DNA of 23,544 nucleotides, taken from assembly GCA_002453475.1 (NCBI GenBank), contig DKGY01000083.1:23256-46799 (forward strand), given 5' to 3'. Shown here piece after piece: positions 7,197-15,989 of the stretch. A program made the translations under genes and the position numbers. Numbering within the stretch: position 1 is the stretch's first letter; every line of letters starts with the position of its first letter. The stretch is from Clostridium sp. UBA6758. Its GTDB lineage: Bacteria; Bacillota; Clostridia; Clostridiales; Clostridiaceae. A model generated the notes under the pieces. That model saw nothing but the letters and a program-made list of their open reading frames with translations. It was not told where the DNA came from and ran no database searches.

Positions 7197-8647
7197 ATAC
7201 TCTCTCCTAAAAACCACTTGTATATATTCATTATATTTTTAATGAATATATTATCCGTATCTTTTTCAAAATCAAATTTATTACTTGATTTATAGTAAGA
7301 AACATATTTCTTATTAATAGTATAAACAGTTAAAATTATTAAAATTATAATCCAAGTAGAAGGTGATTGGTACTCCCATCTTAGCAAAGAGAATAACATT
7401 ATATATAAATTAAGGATTAAAATCATAACGCAATATACATTTTTTGATTTTAAAGTCTTTTTAATAATAAATGAACTAAAGGCTCCAAATAATCCACTAA
7501 ACAATAGAATTCCAAAAATTCCAAAGTCTATATAATAATTAAAAGCAGCTGTATAAAATGCATTATATTGAATATTTTCTCCAATAAATATTGCCGGTTG
7601 AGTTAATGTCCCTAACATCATATTTACAGTTGGAATTTCTTTACCTAATCCTCTAAAAAACATAACTATTACTTCATTAATACCTGCAAAAGTAGCCCCT
7701 CCCCAGGTATGTCCATATTGACTTATAATATTATCTCTATAATTATTTATCAAGGAATAATCAAAAGCTCTAATTGATCCAGTAAAATATAATATAACTT
7801 GATCAAAAGTTTCTTTTAGGTTTATGCTAATTGATTCTATGCTCGTAAAATCAGTCTTTAACCTAACTAACGTTAAGAATACCATACTAATTCCACCAAT
7901 TCCTATAATTGCAATTATTATATACCAATACTTTTTTATATACTTCAAAATTTCATCATAGAAATAAATAATAAATGCTAATATGAAATACACTAATAAC
8001 TCAAAAATTACCATTCTTCCTTTTCCTATTTGCGCATTAAGTAGAACATTAATTATTCCTATGTACACTATTGGATTTCTATATTTTCTATTAAGAATAT
8101 GTATAGGGACTAATAATGTAATAACACTTACTACTGATTGAATTATATAGTTGTAAAATAATAATTCAAATGGTGATTTTAACATATATCCCAATTCAAA
8201 TCTTATTATTCTAGCATAATTCATTCCATATATCTCTAACAACTTATTGTATTCACCTAAGTATCCTAGCAGAATCATCATTATAATAATTCCTATTACC
8301 CATACTACAAATCCAGATTGGTATGTTCTTATATCAAAATATGTATTATCTCGTTTTATATTCTTCTTAGTCCTTACTTTATTAATTAAATTGATACCAT
8401 TGCCTGCATACTTTCTATCTACCAATAAATACATAACTATGAAAGCTACAACATTCAAAATTAACAACCAGTAGGTTTTATCGCTAACTTCTAGCATTAT
8501 ACCTTTCGTATCTATTGACAATTCAAGCCATACAAACCACCAGAATAAATATACATTGGCAATGATTTTACTTAAACTTTTTTGACTACATATTATGTTA
8601 GTTAATGTAAATAAACAAATAAATACTCCTAATATAATTAGTTCCAT
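7190..8647 (-). CDS. Wzy-like oligosaccharide repeat-unit polymerase
   Basis: This 485-residue integral membrane protein has about eleven or twelve transmembrane segments and a large hydrophilic loop around residues 260-350. That layout is usual for Wzy polymerases, which join lipid-linked repeat units outside the membrane. Sequence conservation in Wzy is poor, so the call rests on topology, length, and context with Wzx and many glycosyltransferases. Segments such as IGKGRMVIFELLVYF and FNYYIDFGIFGILLFSGLFG resemble the oligosaccharide repeat unit polymerase group. AAAGGGGA lies 3 bases before a first ATG (8650) and 6 before a second (8647). The second is better spaced and was chosen. Gene order places it between two glycosyltransferases. 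It is the only candidate polymerase in the window. Confidence 0.82.
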   Translation of the reverse strand: MELIILGVFICLFTLTNIICSQKSLSKIIANVYLFWWFVWLELSIDTKGIMLEVSDKTYWLLILNVVAFIVMYLLVDRKYAGNGINLINKVRTKKNIKRDNTYFDIRTYQSGFVVWVIGIIIMMILLGYLGEYNKLLEIYGMNYARIIRFELGYMLKSPFELLFYNYIIQSVVSVITLLVPIHILNRKYRNPIVYIGIINVLLNAQIGKGRMVIFELLVYFILAFIIYFYDEILKYIKKYWYIIIAIIGIGGISMVFLTLVRLKTDFTSIESISINLKETFDQVILYFTGSIRAFDYSLINNYRDNIISQYGHTWGGATFAGINEVIVMFFRGLGKEIPTVNMMLGTLTQPAIFIGENIQYNAFYTAAFNYYIDFGIFGILLFSGLFGAFSSFIIKKTLKSKNVYCVMILILNLYIMLFSLLRWEYQSPSTWIIILIILTVYTINKKYVSYYKSSNKFDFEKDTDNIFIKNIMNIYKWFLGESIT

Positions 8648-8672
8648 CATTGTCCCCTTTCAATTTTCCTCA

Positions 8673-9896
8673 CTACACACTAATCATTTCCATTAAAAAA
8701 TCTAATACAATTTTTGTTTGGACTTTAGCATTTTTATTGCTTATTACAAACTCCCTTGCTCTTAATCCGAATCCTTTTAATTCATCCTCTGATTTATTTA
8801 ATATATATTCAATTCTCTCCTTTACACCTTCCTTAGTTTCATTTTCAACAGTATAAAGATAATTATAATATTCGTCTGGAATACCTTCTATCTTAGTTGT
8901 TAAATAAGGAGTTCCAGATGCCATATATTCAAAAGTCTTTGATGGGAATGACATCTTTGTGTATAAATCTGAAGAAAATCTAGTATTTATTAAAAGTGTA
9001 GCTTTCTTTTCGTAGTTAAAAACCTCTTCTCTAGACTTAAATCCCATATACTTTATTCTTGAATCTACTTTCTCCAAGTTCTCAATAGTTTGTACCATTT
9101 CTCCTCCACCAAAAATCCAAAGTTGTAAATTAGGATCTTCTATAAGTCTAAAGGCATCTAAAAAAAGGTTGATTCCATATTGTTGAAATAATGATCCAGC
9201 ATACATTATTGCTTTCTCTTTTTTCACTTCATCATAATTAATATTATTAGAATTAAATATACCTTCCATTATGCAATATGGTTTTCTCTTTACATTTATT
9301 GTTTCATTCATATACTTTGAAAAGAATATATACCCATCATAATTAACTTCTGTTTGATTTATTAACTTTATGTATATAGGCATTACTTTTCTTCTTATTA
9401 AAGACATTTTTGCAATACGTTCTTTAAGTGATATAAATGAAGTGGTGTCAGTAAAAATACATGTATTTTTAACTCTGAACATTTTACTAACTATCATATT
9501 TGCATAACTTATAGGTAAATAATTTACTGCTGATAATATTAATTTCTCTTTATTCCTTTTATTCTTCAAACACCACTTGAGGGTTCTAAAAAAGGTTGAA
9601 GCAAATAATGATAAAAACTTTATTCCAGGTAAATTTAAGTACGAAATATATTTAACATTAGTTTTTTCAGTTAGTTTTCTTATTGAACTTTTAACAAATA
9701 AATTTTCTGAATTAGGGAAACTACTGTCTTGAAGTATATAATTACAATTTAAGCTTATATTTTCACCCTTCTCTAACTGTTCTATCATCGCTATCTCAAA
9801 CATTTGTTGTGCTACAATATAAGGAGAGTTAGACTTTTTTGAGTTCTTTTCAAAATACTCATTATCACATGCTAATCCATAATACAAAATTTCCAT
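8673..9896 (-). CDS. glycosyltransferase, GT-B fold (GT4-like)
   Basis: The protein has 407 residues with a GT-B C-terminal half. KAIMYAGSLFQQYGINLFLD begins that domain. LQLWIFGGGEM and RIKYMGFKSREEVFNYEKKA follow. The donor-site block is SFPSKTFEYMASGTPYLTT. The usual E-x7-E pair is replaced by K-T-F-E-Y, as in a subset of GT4-type enzymes. The N-terminal half is less conserved and contains LLINTR-type strands only after residue 300. The ribosome binding site is AAGGTGAT. The gene is flanked by the GT2 gene upstream and the polymerase downstream, consistent with assembly of an internal sugar. Donor sugar and linkage are not assignable. Confidence 0.82.
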   Translation of the reverse strand: MEILYYGLACDNEYFEKNSKKSNSPYIVAQQMFEIAMIEQLEKGENISLNCNYILQDSSFPNSENLFVKSSIRKLTEKTNVKYISYLNLPGIKFLSLFASTFFRTLKWCLKNKRNKEKLILSAVNYLPISYANMIVSKMFRVKNTCIFTDTTSFISLKERIAKMSLIRRKVMPIYIKLINQTEVNYDGYIFFSKYMNETINVKRKPYCIMEGIFNSNNINYDEVKKEKAIMYAGSLFQQYGINLFLDAFRLIEDPNLQLWIFGGGEMVQTIENLEKVDSRIKYMGFKSREEVFNYEKKATLLINTRFSSDLYTKMSFPSKTFEYMASGTPYLTTKIEGIPDEYYNYLYTVENETKEGVKERIEYILNKSEDELKGFGLRAREFVISNKNAKVQTKIVLDFLMEMISV

Positions 9897-9917
9897 ATTT
9901 TATAATCACCTTTTATT

Positions 9918-10790
9918 TTAGTTATATTTTCTTATATAAATTTGCTTATATATTTTGAATACGATATAAGGTATAACATATCCCACTTTAGCTAAAATAT
10001 CCATGAGATACTTATTGTTAGAAATTTTGGTTTTTATAAACATAATCATCTTATATATACCATGGCAAATTTTATAATTTGTATCAACCCCAAAACTTAC
10101 TTTTTTCTTTCCTCGAATATCATCATACATTTCAGCTCTATTTTGAAGCTGAGCCATTACTGTTAATCCAGCATTACTACCTCTTATTCTTACTTTAGTT
10201 AATACTTTATCAACACTTAATATATCACTTTTATTTGATAATCTAATCCAAAGCTCTGTATCTTCTCCATATCTTTTATTTTCCACAAATAATAGTTCTT
10301 CTTCATTGAACATAGATTTCTTTACCATTACTGTTGGAGTAGCAATACCATTTGATATGTAAAGCAGTTTTTTGAATAAATTGGGATTTATTATTGCATT
10401 AACTTTTTTCCCATCAGCCCCATTTCCAAATAATTCATAAGATGTTTGACTCCATGCTGCATTTTTATTTATCATTTCATTTATCTGACACTCTAATTTA
10501 TTTGATATCCACAAATCATCTGAATCTAAAAATGCAATATACTCTCCACTTGCCTTTTTTATCCCTAAATTTCTAGCAGCAGCTGGACCCCCATTTTCCT
10601 TTACAATATAAATAATTTTTTCTTTATACCTTAATAAAAAATCATCCATATTTTCTTTTGAGCCATCATTTATGATTAATATCTCATAATTTGTATATGT
10701 TTGATTTAATACACTATCTATAGCTTGCATTAACCAATCAACTCTATTATAAAATGGTATTATCACACTTACTAATGGCTTATTATTCAT
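9918..10790 (-). CDS. glycosyltransferase family 2 (GT-A)
   Basis: This is a 290-residue inverting GT-A transferase. The nucleotide-binding start VSVIIPFYNRVDWLMQAIDS is at about residues 8-27. QTYTNYEILIINDGS and ENGGPAAARNLGI follow, and the metal-binding DxD region is AFLDSDDLW near residues 90-98. ERYGEDTE-like residues appear as KRYGEDTELWIRL, the probable catalytic-base region of family 2. The C-terminus is basic and hydrophobic (IVFKIYKQIYIRKYN), which may hold the enzyme at the membrane. The ribosome binding site is G-rich (GGGGGTAAG, Gs at 10801-10805), unlike the AGGAGG of the flanking sugar genes. It probably adds one beta-linked sugar to the lipid-linked repeat unit; this is inference. 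Confidence 0.9.
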   Translation of the reverse strand: MNNKPLVSVIIPFYNRVDWLMQAIDSVLNQTYTNYEILIINDGSKENMDDFLLRYKEKIIYIVKENGGPAAARNLGIKKASGEYIAFLDSDDLWISNKLECQINEMINKNAAWSQTSYELFGNGADGKKVNAIINPNLFKKLLYISNGIATPTVMVKKSMFNEEELLFVENKRYGEDTELWIRLSNKSDILSVDKVLTKVRIRGSNAGLTVMAQLQNRAEMYDDIRGKKKVSFGVDTNYKICHGIYKMIMFIKTKISNNKYLMDILAKVGYVIPYIVFKIYKQIYIRKYN

Positions 10791-10815
10791 AAAAGACTTA
10801 CCCCCAAAATATTAA

Positions 10816-11940
10816 CTATTTTCTCCATATAAATTTATTTATTACTGATGTATATCCTTGAATTGCATTTACTACCTTCATTCCTACATTTACATCTGTA
10901 TAATCATGAACTTTTACCGTTTCTTCACCTAATGATTTTTGTTTAACTATAACTTCCATTGCTTGAGTTATGCTATCAAAAGTTATTCCACCAAGAACTA
11001 TTGAACCTTTATCAATAGCTTCTGGTCTTTCAGTACTTGTTCTTATAGATACTGCTGGGAATCCCATAATATTAGACTCTTCTGCTAAAGAACCACTATC
11101 TGATAATACGCAGAAAGCATCCTTTTGAAGTTTATTATAATCATAGAATCCAAAAGGCTTTAATTGTTTAATATTTTCATGGAACTTAATGCCTTTATCT
11201 TCAATCCTCTTCCAACTTCTAGGATGAGTTGAATAGATTATTGGCATATTATATTCCTCTGCTATAGCATTTAAAGCATCTGTTAAGCTCTTAAAATTTT
11301 CATCATTATCTATATTTTCTTCTCTATGAGCACTTACTAATATGTATTTACCCTTTTCTAGAGCTAATCTTTCTAGCACATCACTAGCATCTATTTTAGA
11401 CATATACTTTTTAAACACTTCTGGTAATGGTGAGCCTGTTACAAAAGTATATTCCTTTCTCATACCCTCTGATAAAAGATATCTTCTTGCATGTTCTGTA
11501 TATGCTAAATTTACATCACTAGTGCAGTCAACAATTCTTCTATTTATTTCTTCTGGCACATTTTGATCAAAACATCTATTTCCTGCTTCCATATGGAACA
11601 CTGGAATTTTCAATCTTTTTGCTGAAATAGCACTTAAACAACTATTAGTATCCCCTAGTATAAGTAATGCATCTGGTCTTTCTTTAACTAATATTTTATA
11701 ACTTTCAGCTAAAATGTTTCCCATGGTTTCTCCTAAATCACTTCCTACTACTCCTAAGAAATGATCTGGCTCTCTAAGTTCTAGTTCTTTAAAAAACACA
11801 TCATTTAAAGTATAATCCCAGTTTTGTCCTGTATGAACTAATATATGTTCAAAGTATTCGTCACACTTTTTTATTGTCTCAGCTAATCTTATAATCTCCG
11901 GTCTTGTTCCAACTATAGTCATTACTTTTAATTTTTTCAT
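10816..11940 (-). CDS. capG: UDP-L-FucNAc synthesis 2-epimerase (CapG/FnlC/WbjD)
   Basis: This 374-residue protein belongs to the non-hydrolysing UDP-GlcNAc 2-epimerase (WecB) family. It opens KVMTIVGTRPEIIRLAETIK. It contains HTGQNWD, ILGDTNSCLS, HMEAGNRCFDQNVPEEINRR and a C-terminal SDSGSLAEESNIMGFPAVSI region. The NRCFDQNVPEE segment and the position directly after CapE- and CapF-type genes identify the branch that converts UDP-2-acetamido-2,6-dideoxy-L-talose (UDP-L-PneNAc) to UDP-L-FucNAc, rather than WecB itself. GGAGG is 7 bases before the ATG and lies within the last codons of the preceding gene (LEV stop). The two genes are therefore almost certainly translated together. S. aureus CapG and Pseudomonas WbjD are the reference enzymes. 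Confidence 0.92.
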   Translation of the reverse strand: MKKLKVMTIVGTRPEIIRLAETIKKCDEYFEHILVHTGQNWDYTLNDVFFKELELREPDHFLGVVGSDLGETMGNILAESYKILVKERPDALLILGDTNSCLSAISAKRLKIPVFHMEAGNRCFDQNVPEEINRRIVDCTSDVNLAYTEHARRYLLSEGMRKEYTFVTGSPLPEVFKKYMSKIDASDVLERLALEKGKYILVSAHREENIDNDENFKSLTDALNAIAEEYNMPIIYSTHPRSWKRIEDKGIKFHENIKQLKPFGFYDYNKLQKDAFCVLSDSGSLAEESNIMGFPAVSIRTSTERPEAIDKGSIVLGGITFDSITQAMEVIVKQKSLGEETVKVHDYTDVNVGMKVVNAIQGYTSVINKFIWRK

Positions 11941-11942
11941 CT

Positions 11943-13049
11943 TTATACCTCCAAGAATATTGTATCAGGAACCTGAGGATCAAAAACTTCATTAACCCAC
12001 ATTATAGTTACCATATCAGTATCACCAGTGTTAACAATACTATGAGTATATCCTACTGGAATATCAACTACTTCAAGTTTTTCTCCACTAACTTTATATT
12101 CTATTATTTCTTCACTATCAATTTTTCTAAATCTAATAAGTCCAGTTCCATTAACAACAAGGAACTTCTCATTTTTTGTATGATGCCAATGGTTTCCTTT
12201 AGTTATACCTGGCTTAGATATATTTACAGATACCTGACCTCTTTCTGGACTCTTTAAAAACTCAGTAAAGGAACCCCTATTATCTACATTCATCTTTAGA
12301 GGATAACTAAATTCCTTCTCTGGTAAATAACTAAGATAAGTACTATATAACTTTTTAGTAAATCCATCACTCATATCTGGAACCATTAGATTCTTTCTAC
12401 TGTCCTTAAAGGAATTCAAAAGTTCTACTATTCTTCCTAAAGTCACTTTATGCTCTACGTCTACAGACGCATATCCTCTTACTTCTTCATTAGATTCCAT
12501 AGAGTTTATAAAGCATCTTACAACATCATCTATATAAACTAAAGTCATTTCTTTACTAGGGTCTGATACCCATACTTCTTCACCCTTAGCTATGTTATTG
12601 CAAAAGGTTGCCACAGCTGAATTATAATTAGGTCTACACCATTTACCAAAAACATTTGGTAATCTATATACAAAAACTCTTGCTCCTGTAACTTCTTTAT
12701 ATTTTAACAATTCTTTTTCAGCCATTTTTTTACTTTTTCCATAGGCATTATCTAGCTCTGCTTGAATAGATGAAGTTATCAAAATAGGAGTATTTTTTTT
12801 ATTCTCTACTAATAACTCTATTATCTCCCCTGTTAACCCTGAATTACCTTCAAAGAAGTCTTCTTCCTTTTCAGGTCTATTTATTCCAGCAAGGTGAAAA
12901 ATAAAGTCTGAAGTTAATACTCCTGACTTTAACTCTTCTTTAGAATTTTCTTTATCGATGGATAGTATTTCATATCCACCTATTTCTTTTAAATTTCCAA
13001 TTAAATTCTTACCTATGAAACCATTTGAGCCAGTTACTAATACTTTCAC
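11943..13049 (-). CDS. capF: bifunctional UDP-sugar epimerase/reductase (CapF/FnlB/WbjC)
   Basis: This is a two-domain protein of 368 residues. Residues 1 to about 245 form an SDR domain with the cofactor motif GSNGFIGKNL, ITSSIQAELD and a YxxxK pair at Y103/K107 (NAYGKSKKMAE). The remainder is a cupin domain with a probable metal site at HWHHTKNEKF and a second histidine in VGYTHSIVN. S. aureus CapF has the same architecture. There the cupin epimerises the CapE product at C3 and the SDR domain reduces C4 with NADPH, giving UDP-L-PneNAc. The start is GTG, with GGAGG 8 bases upstream. It overlaps the capE stop by one base (TAGTG), which indicates translational coupling. It is full length with no odd features. 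Confidence 0.93.
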   Translation of the reverse strand: MKVLVTGSNGFIGKNLIGNLKEIGGYEILSIDKENSKEELKSGVLTSDFIFHLAGINRPEKEEDFFEGNSGLTGEIIELLVENKKNTPILITSSIQAELDNAYGKSKKMAEKELLKYKEVTGARVFVYRLPNVFGKWCRPNYNSAVATFCNNIAKGEEVWVSDPSKEMTLVYIDDVVRCFINSMESNEEVRGYASVDVEHKVTLGRIVELLNSFKDSRKNLMVPDMSDGFTKKLYSTYLSYLPEKEFSYPLKMNVDNRGSFTEFLKSPERGQVSVNISKPGITKGNHWHHTKNEKFLVVNGTGLIRFRKIDSEEIIEYKVSGEKLEVVDIPVGYTHSIVNTGDTDMVTIMWVNEVFDPQVPDTIFLEV

Positions 13050-14071
13050 TATCTATTCCTCCATGCTTCCAATTCTTCTTTAATATAATCTAGTGTTAAA
13101 AGTTTTGCTTTTACTTCTTCTACATTTAGTAACTCTGTATTATTAGAGTTATATTCTTCAAGTTGTGTTCTTCCTTCATTTCCATCAGTAAAGTATTTGT
13201 CATAGTTTAAATCTCTCTTATCTGCTGGCACTCTATAGAAATCTCCCATATCTATAGCATTAGCACATTCTTCATTAGTTAAAAGTGTTTCATACATCTT
13301 TTCTCCATGACGAATACCTATTATCTTTGTTTCAGATTCTACTCCAAATAACTCTTTTACAGCCTGAGCTAAAACTTCAATTGTACAAGCTGGTGCCTTT
13401 TGAACCATAATGTCTCCACTTTCTGCATTTTCAAAGGCAAAAGCAACTAACTCTACAGCTTCCTCTAGGCTCATAATGTATCTTGTCATCTTCGGTTCTG
13501 TTATTGTAAGTGGTTTTTCACTCTTTAATTGTTCTATAAATAGAGGAACAACTGATCCTCTTGAACATAAAACATTTCCATATCTAGTTCCACAGATTAA
13601 GGTTTTCTTTGGTGAAACAGTTCTTGATTTAGCTACAAAAACTTTCTCCATCATAGCTTTAGAAGTTCCCATAGCATTTACAGGATACGCTGCTTTATCT
13701 GTAGATAAACATATTACTTTTTTTACTCCAGCTTCTATGGCTGCTGTAAGCACATTGTCAGTTCCTATAACATTTGTTTTAACCGCCTCTAAAGGGAAAA
13801 ATTCACAACTAGGAACTTGTTTTAATGCTGCTGCATGAAATACGTAATCTACATCATACATTGCAGCTTTAATACTTTGTAAGTCTCTTACATCACCTAT
13901 GTAAAACTTTATTTTACTATTATTATATTTTTTTCTCATATCATCTTGTTTTTTTTCATCGCGAGAAAAGATACGAATCTCTCCAATGTCAGTATTTAAA
14001 AATCTATCTAATACTGCATTACCAAAGGATCCTGTACCTCCAGTAATTAATAATACTTTATCTTTAAACAT
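13049..14071 (-). CDS. capE: UDP-GlcNAc 4,6-dehydratase/5-epimerase (CapE/FnlA/WbjB)
   Basis: This first enzyme of UDP-L-FucNAc synthesis converts UDP-GlcNAc to UDP-2-acetamido-2,6-dideoxy-L-arabino-hexos-4-ulose. It is a 340-residue extended SDR with the cofactor loop ITGGTGSFGNAV at residues 9-20, FYIGDVRD around 57-63, FHAAALKQVP around 78-87 and STDKAAYPVNAMGTSKAMME. The usual SDR YxxxK motif is replaced by M134-x3-K138, the atypical MxxxK arrangement described for S. aureus CapE. This separates it from other dehydratases. GGAGG stands 10 bases before the ATG. It begins the tightly coupled capE-capF-capG block and follows the WbuB-like transferase gene, which may use the product. Confidence 0.94.
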   Translation of the reverse strand: MFKDKVLLITGGTGSFGNAVLDRFLNTDIGEIRIFSRDEKKQDDMRKKYNNSKIKFYIGDVRDLQSIKAAMYDVDYVFHAAALKQVPSCEFFPLEAVKTNVIGTDNVLTAAIEAGVKKVICLSTDKAAYPVNAMGTSKAMMEKVFVAKSRTVSPKKTLICGTRYGNVLCSRGSVVPLFIEQLKSEKPLTITEPKMTRYIMSLEEAVELVAFAFENAESGDIMVQKAPACTIEVLAQAVKELFGVESETKIIGIRHGEKMYETLLTNEECANAIDMGDFYRVPADKRDLNYDKYFTDGNEGRTQLEEYNSNNTELLNVEEVKAKLLTLDYIKEELEAWRNR

Positions 14072-14133
14072 AATTAAAACGCCTCCATTTATACAACTTA
14101 TATATAAATAAAGTGCATATTTGCACTTATAAA

Positions 14134-15321
14134 TTATATCATTATATTTATCAACTTTTTTAATAATTTTTTTCTTGTAAAGTTCTCTTCGAAATATATT
14201 CTTCCTCTTTCCCCCATAGTTACTCTTTCAACATTAGTCATATTGTATAATAACATTACATTTTCATATAGCTGTTTATAATCTCCAGCTTGTCCTGCTA
14301 ATCCACAACCACTTTTTTCTACTACTTCACTGCCTTCTCCATTTATAGCAGTTATTATAGGTTTTCCTGAGGCCATATATGACTGTACCTTTGCTGGTAG
14401 TGTAGCATTTAATATTTCTTCATCCCTTAGAGTTACTATTAAAGCATCGGACATTGCAAAACACACAGGCATTTCACTTACTGGCTTTCTACCTGGTAGT
14501 ATTACTGTGTCTTCTAATCCATATTCCTTTACTACCTTTTTTATATTTTCAAATTCACTGCCATCTCCAACTATATTCCACTTTATATCTTTATTTTTCT
14601 TACACAAATTTGCGGCTTTTACTATAGTATCCACACTCTGTGCCTTTCCTATGTTTCCTGCAAAGGTAACAGTAAAATCTTCATTCTTTTCTATATCCAC
14701 ATTAGTTCTATATAAGTCTTCAGCCCATTGTGGAAAATATATTATCTTCTCTGAACCTAGTCCTGTCTTACATAAAATATCTTTAAACCCTTTAGAACTA
14801 ATAAGTATTTTATCAAATCCGTTATATATTGAAGTACAAATCTTCTTTAATATTTTTTTAACTTTTTCATTGTTTATTGGTACAATAGTATAAAAAACCT
14901 CTGGCCACACATCCTGCACGTAAATATAAGATGAAACCTTCTTTGCCTTTGAATATATTAAGGCAGGTATAGCCGCAGTTATTGGTGATGTTTCGAACAT
15001 AAATACTTTATCATAGTTTTTAAACAATAGAGGAATCATCCTTATAGAAGCCAAAATCATAAATGATAAATAATTTAGCACTAAAAGTATGGAACTATTT
15101 TTACCTCTAGGTACTATAGGTACTCTTCTAATTTTCATTCCTTTATATACATCCCTATAAGGTCCTTTAATAGAATAACCTTCTAAATATTTACCTTTAG
15201 GATAATTAGGCATCCCTGTCAAAACCTCTACTTCATTACCTTCCTCTACCAGGCCAGCACAAATATCATTTATTCTAAACTCTTCTGGCCAAAAATATTG
15301 TGTCACTACTAATATTTTCAA
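14134..15321 (-). CDS. wbuB: WbuB/CapL-like glycosyltransferase, probable L-FucNAc transferase
   Basis: This is a 395-residue GT4 transferase. The N-terminal signature KILVVTQYFWPEEFRINDIC, then TGMPNYPKGKYLEGYS and SYIYVQDVWPEVFY, is that of the WbuB group, which includes the E. coli O26 L-fucosamine transferase. The C-terminal half has TVTFAGNIGKAQSVDTIVKA, WNIVGDGSE, VILPGRKPVSEMP and ATLPAKVQSYMASGKPIITA. A hydrophobic stretch around residues 82-100 may contact the membrane. The start codon is TTG with AAGGAG 8 bases upstream; no better start is seen. It lies between the initiating transferase and the UDP-L-FucNAc genes, so transfer of L-FucNAc as the second sugar is a reasonable inference. 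It parallels the CapM-CapL pair of S. aureus type 5/8 capsule. Confidence 0.85.
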   Translation of the reverse strand: MKILVVTQYFWPEEFRINDICAGLVEEGNEVEVLTGMPNYPKGKYLEGYSIKGPYRDVYKGMKIRRVPIVPRGKNSSILLVLNYLSFMILASIRMIPLLFKNYDKVFMFETSPITAAIPALIYSKAKKVSSYIYVQDVWPEVFYTIVPINNEKVKKILKKICTSIYNGFDKILISSKGFKDILCKTGLGSEKIIYFPQWAEDLYRTNVDIEKNEDFTVTFAGNIGKAQSVDTIVKAANLCKKNKDIKWNIVGDGSEFENIKKVVKEYGLEDTVILPGRKPVSEMPVCFAMSDALIVTLRDEEILNATLPAKVQSYMASGKPIITAINGEGSEVVEKSGCGLAGQAGDYKQLYENVMLLYNMTNVERVTMGERGRIYFEENFTRKKLLKKLINIMI

Positions 15322-15365
15322 CTATTACACTCCTTGAAAATTTATTCTTTTGTCAAATTAGATAA

Positions 15366-15989
15366 CTATATAGCATCCTTTGCTTTTACTGTGTGATAAA
15401 CTACTTCTTCTAATTCTTCTCTTCCGTCGACAATGCCTTCTTGCCTAAAAACCTTCACAAAAGTCATAAAAAGTATTTTAATATCAAAAACAAAGCTTTG
15501 TTTTCTTAGATACTCTTTTTCCAAGGTGATTTTTCTAGCTGTAGACATATTGTCTCTACCATTAATTTGAGCCCAACCAGTAAGCCCTGGAACTAATTTA
15601 TAAACACCATATTCAGTTCTTAATTTCAATAATTCTTTTTCACTTTCATCATTAATTACAGGTCTTGGTCCTACTAAGCTCATATCACCTTTTATGATGT
15701 TTAATAATTGCGGCAGTTCATCTAAACTTGTCTTTCGCAAGAACTTGCCTATTGAAGTTATATACGCATCAGGATTTTCTAAAGCTGTGCTTGCTATCTC
15801 TGGTGCATCTTTCACCATTGACCTAAACTTATAAATTACAAATTCCTTATTATCTTTTCCTACTCTACATTGCTTAAATATTATAGAACCCTTATTATTC
15901 AACTTGATTAATATAGAAATAACTAGAATTATAGGTGATAATAATATTAATGCTATAACACTCACCACTAAATCAAACGCCCTTTTCAC
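15366..15989 (-). CDS. initiating membrane phosphoglycosyl transferase (bacterial sugar transferase)
   Basis: This 207-residue protein is the short, PglC-like form of the monotopic phosphoglycosyl transferase family, without the extra membrane domain of WbaP or WcaJ. Residues about 6-29 form the re-entrant membrane helix (FDLVVSVIALILLSPIILVI). The catalytic pair is D90-E91 in LDELPQL. The conserved FKQCRVGKDNKEF, YKFRSM, GDMSLVGPRP and PGLTGWAQINGRD follow. It places the first sugar phosphate on undecaprenyl phosphate on the inner leaflet. The sugar may be a 2-acetamido-trideoxyhexose or HexNAc as in CapM-like enzymes, but the sequence does not decide. The start is GTG with GGAGG 9 bases upstream. 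It is the first gene of the polysaccharide operon, with about 600 bases of leader or intergenic DNA before it. Confidence 0.93.
   Translation of the reverse strand: MKRAFDLVVSVIALILLSPIILVISILIKLNNKGSIIFKQCRVGKDNKEFVIYKFRSMVKDAPEIASTALENPDAYITSIGKFLRKTSLDELPQLLNIIKGDMSLVGPRPVINDESEKELLKLRTEYGVYKLVPGLTGWAQINGRDNMSTARKITLEKEYLRKQSFVFDIKILFMTFVKVFRQEGIVDGREELEEVVYHTVKAKDAI

Noticed and set aside
13410..13838. 142-codon plus-strand ORF
   Set aside because: It is a shadow of capE, whose conserved motifs on the minus strand explain the sequence.
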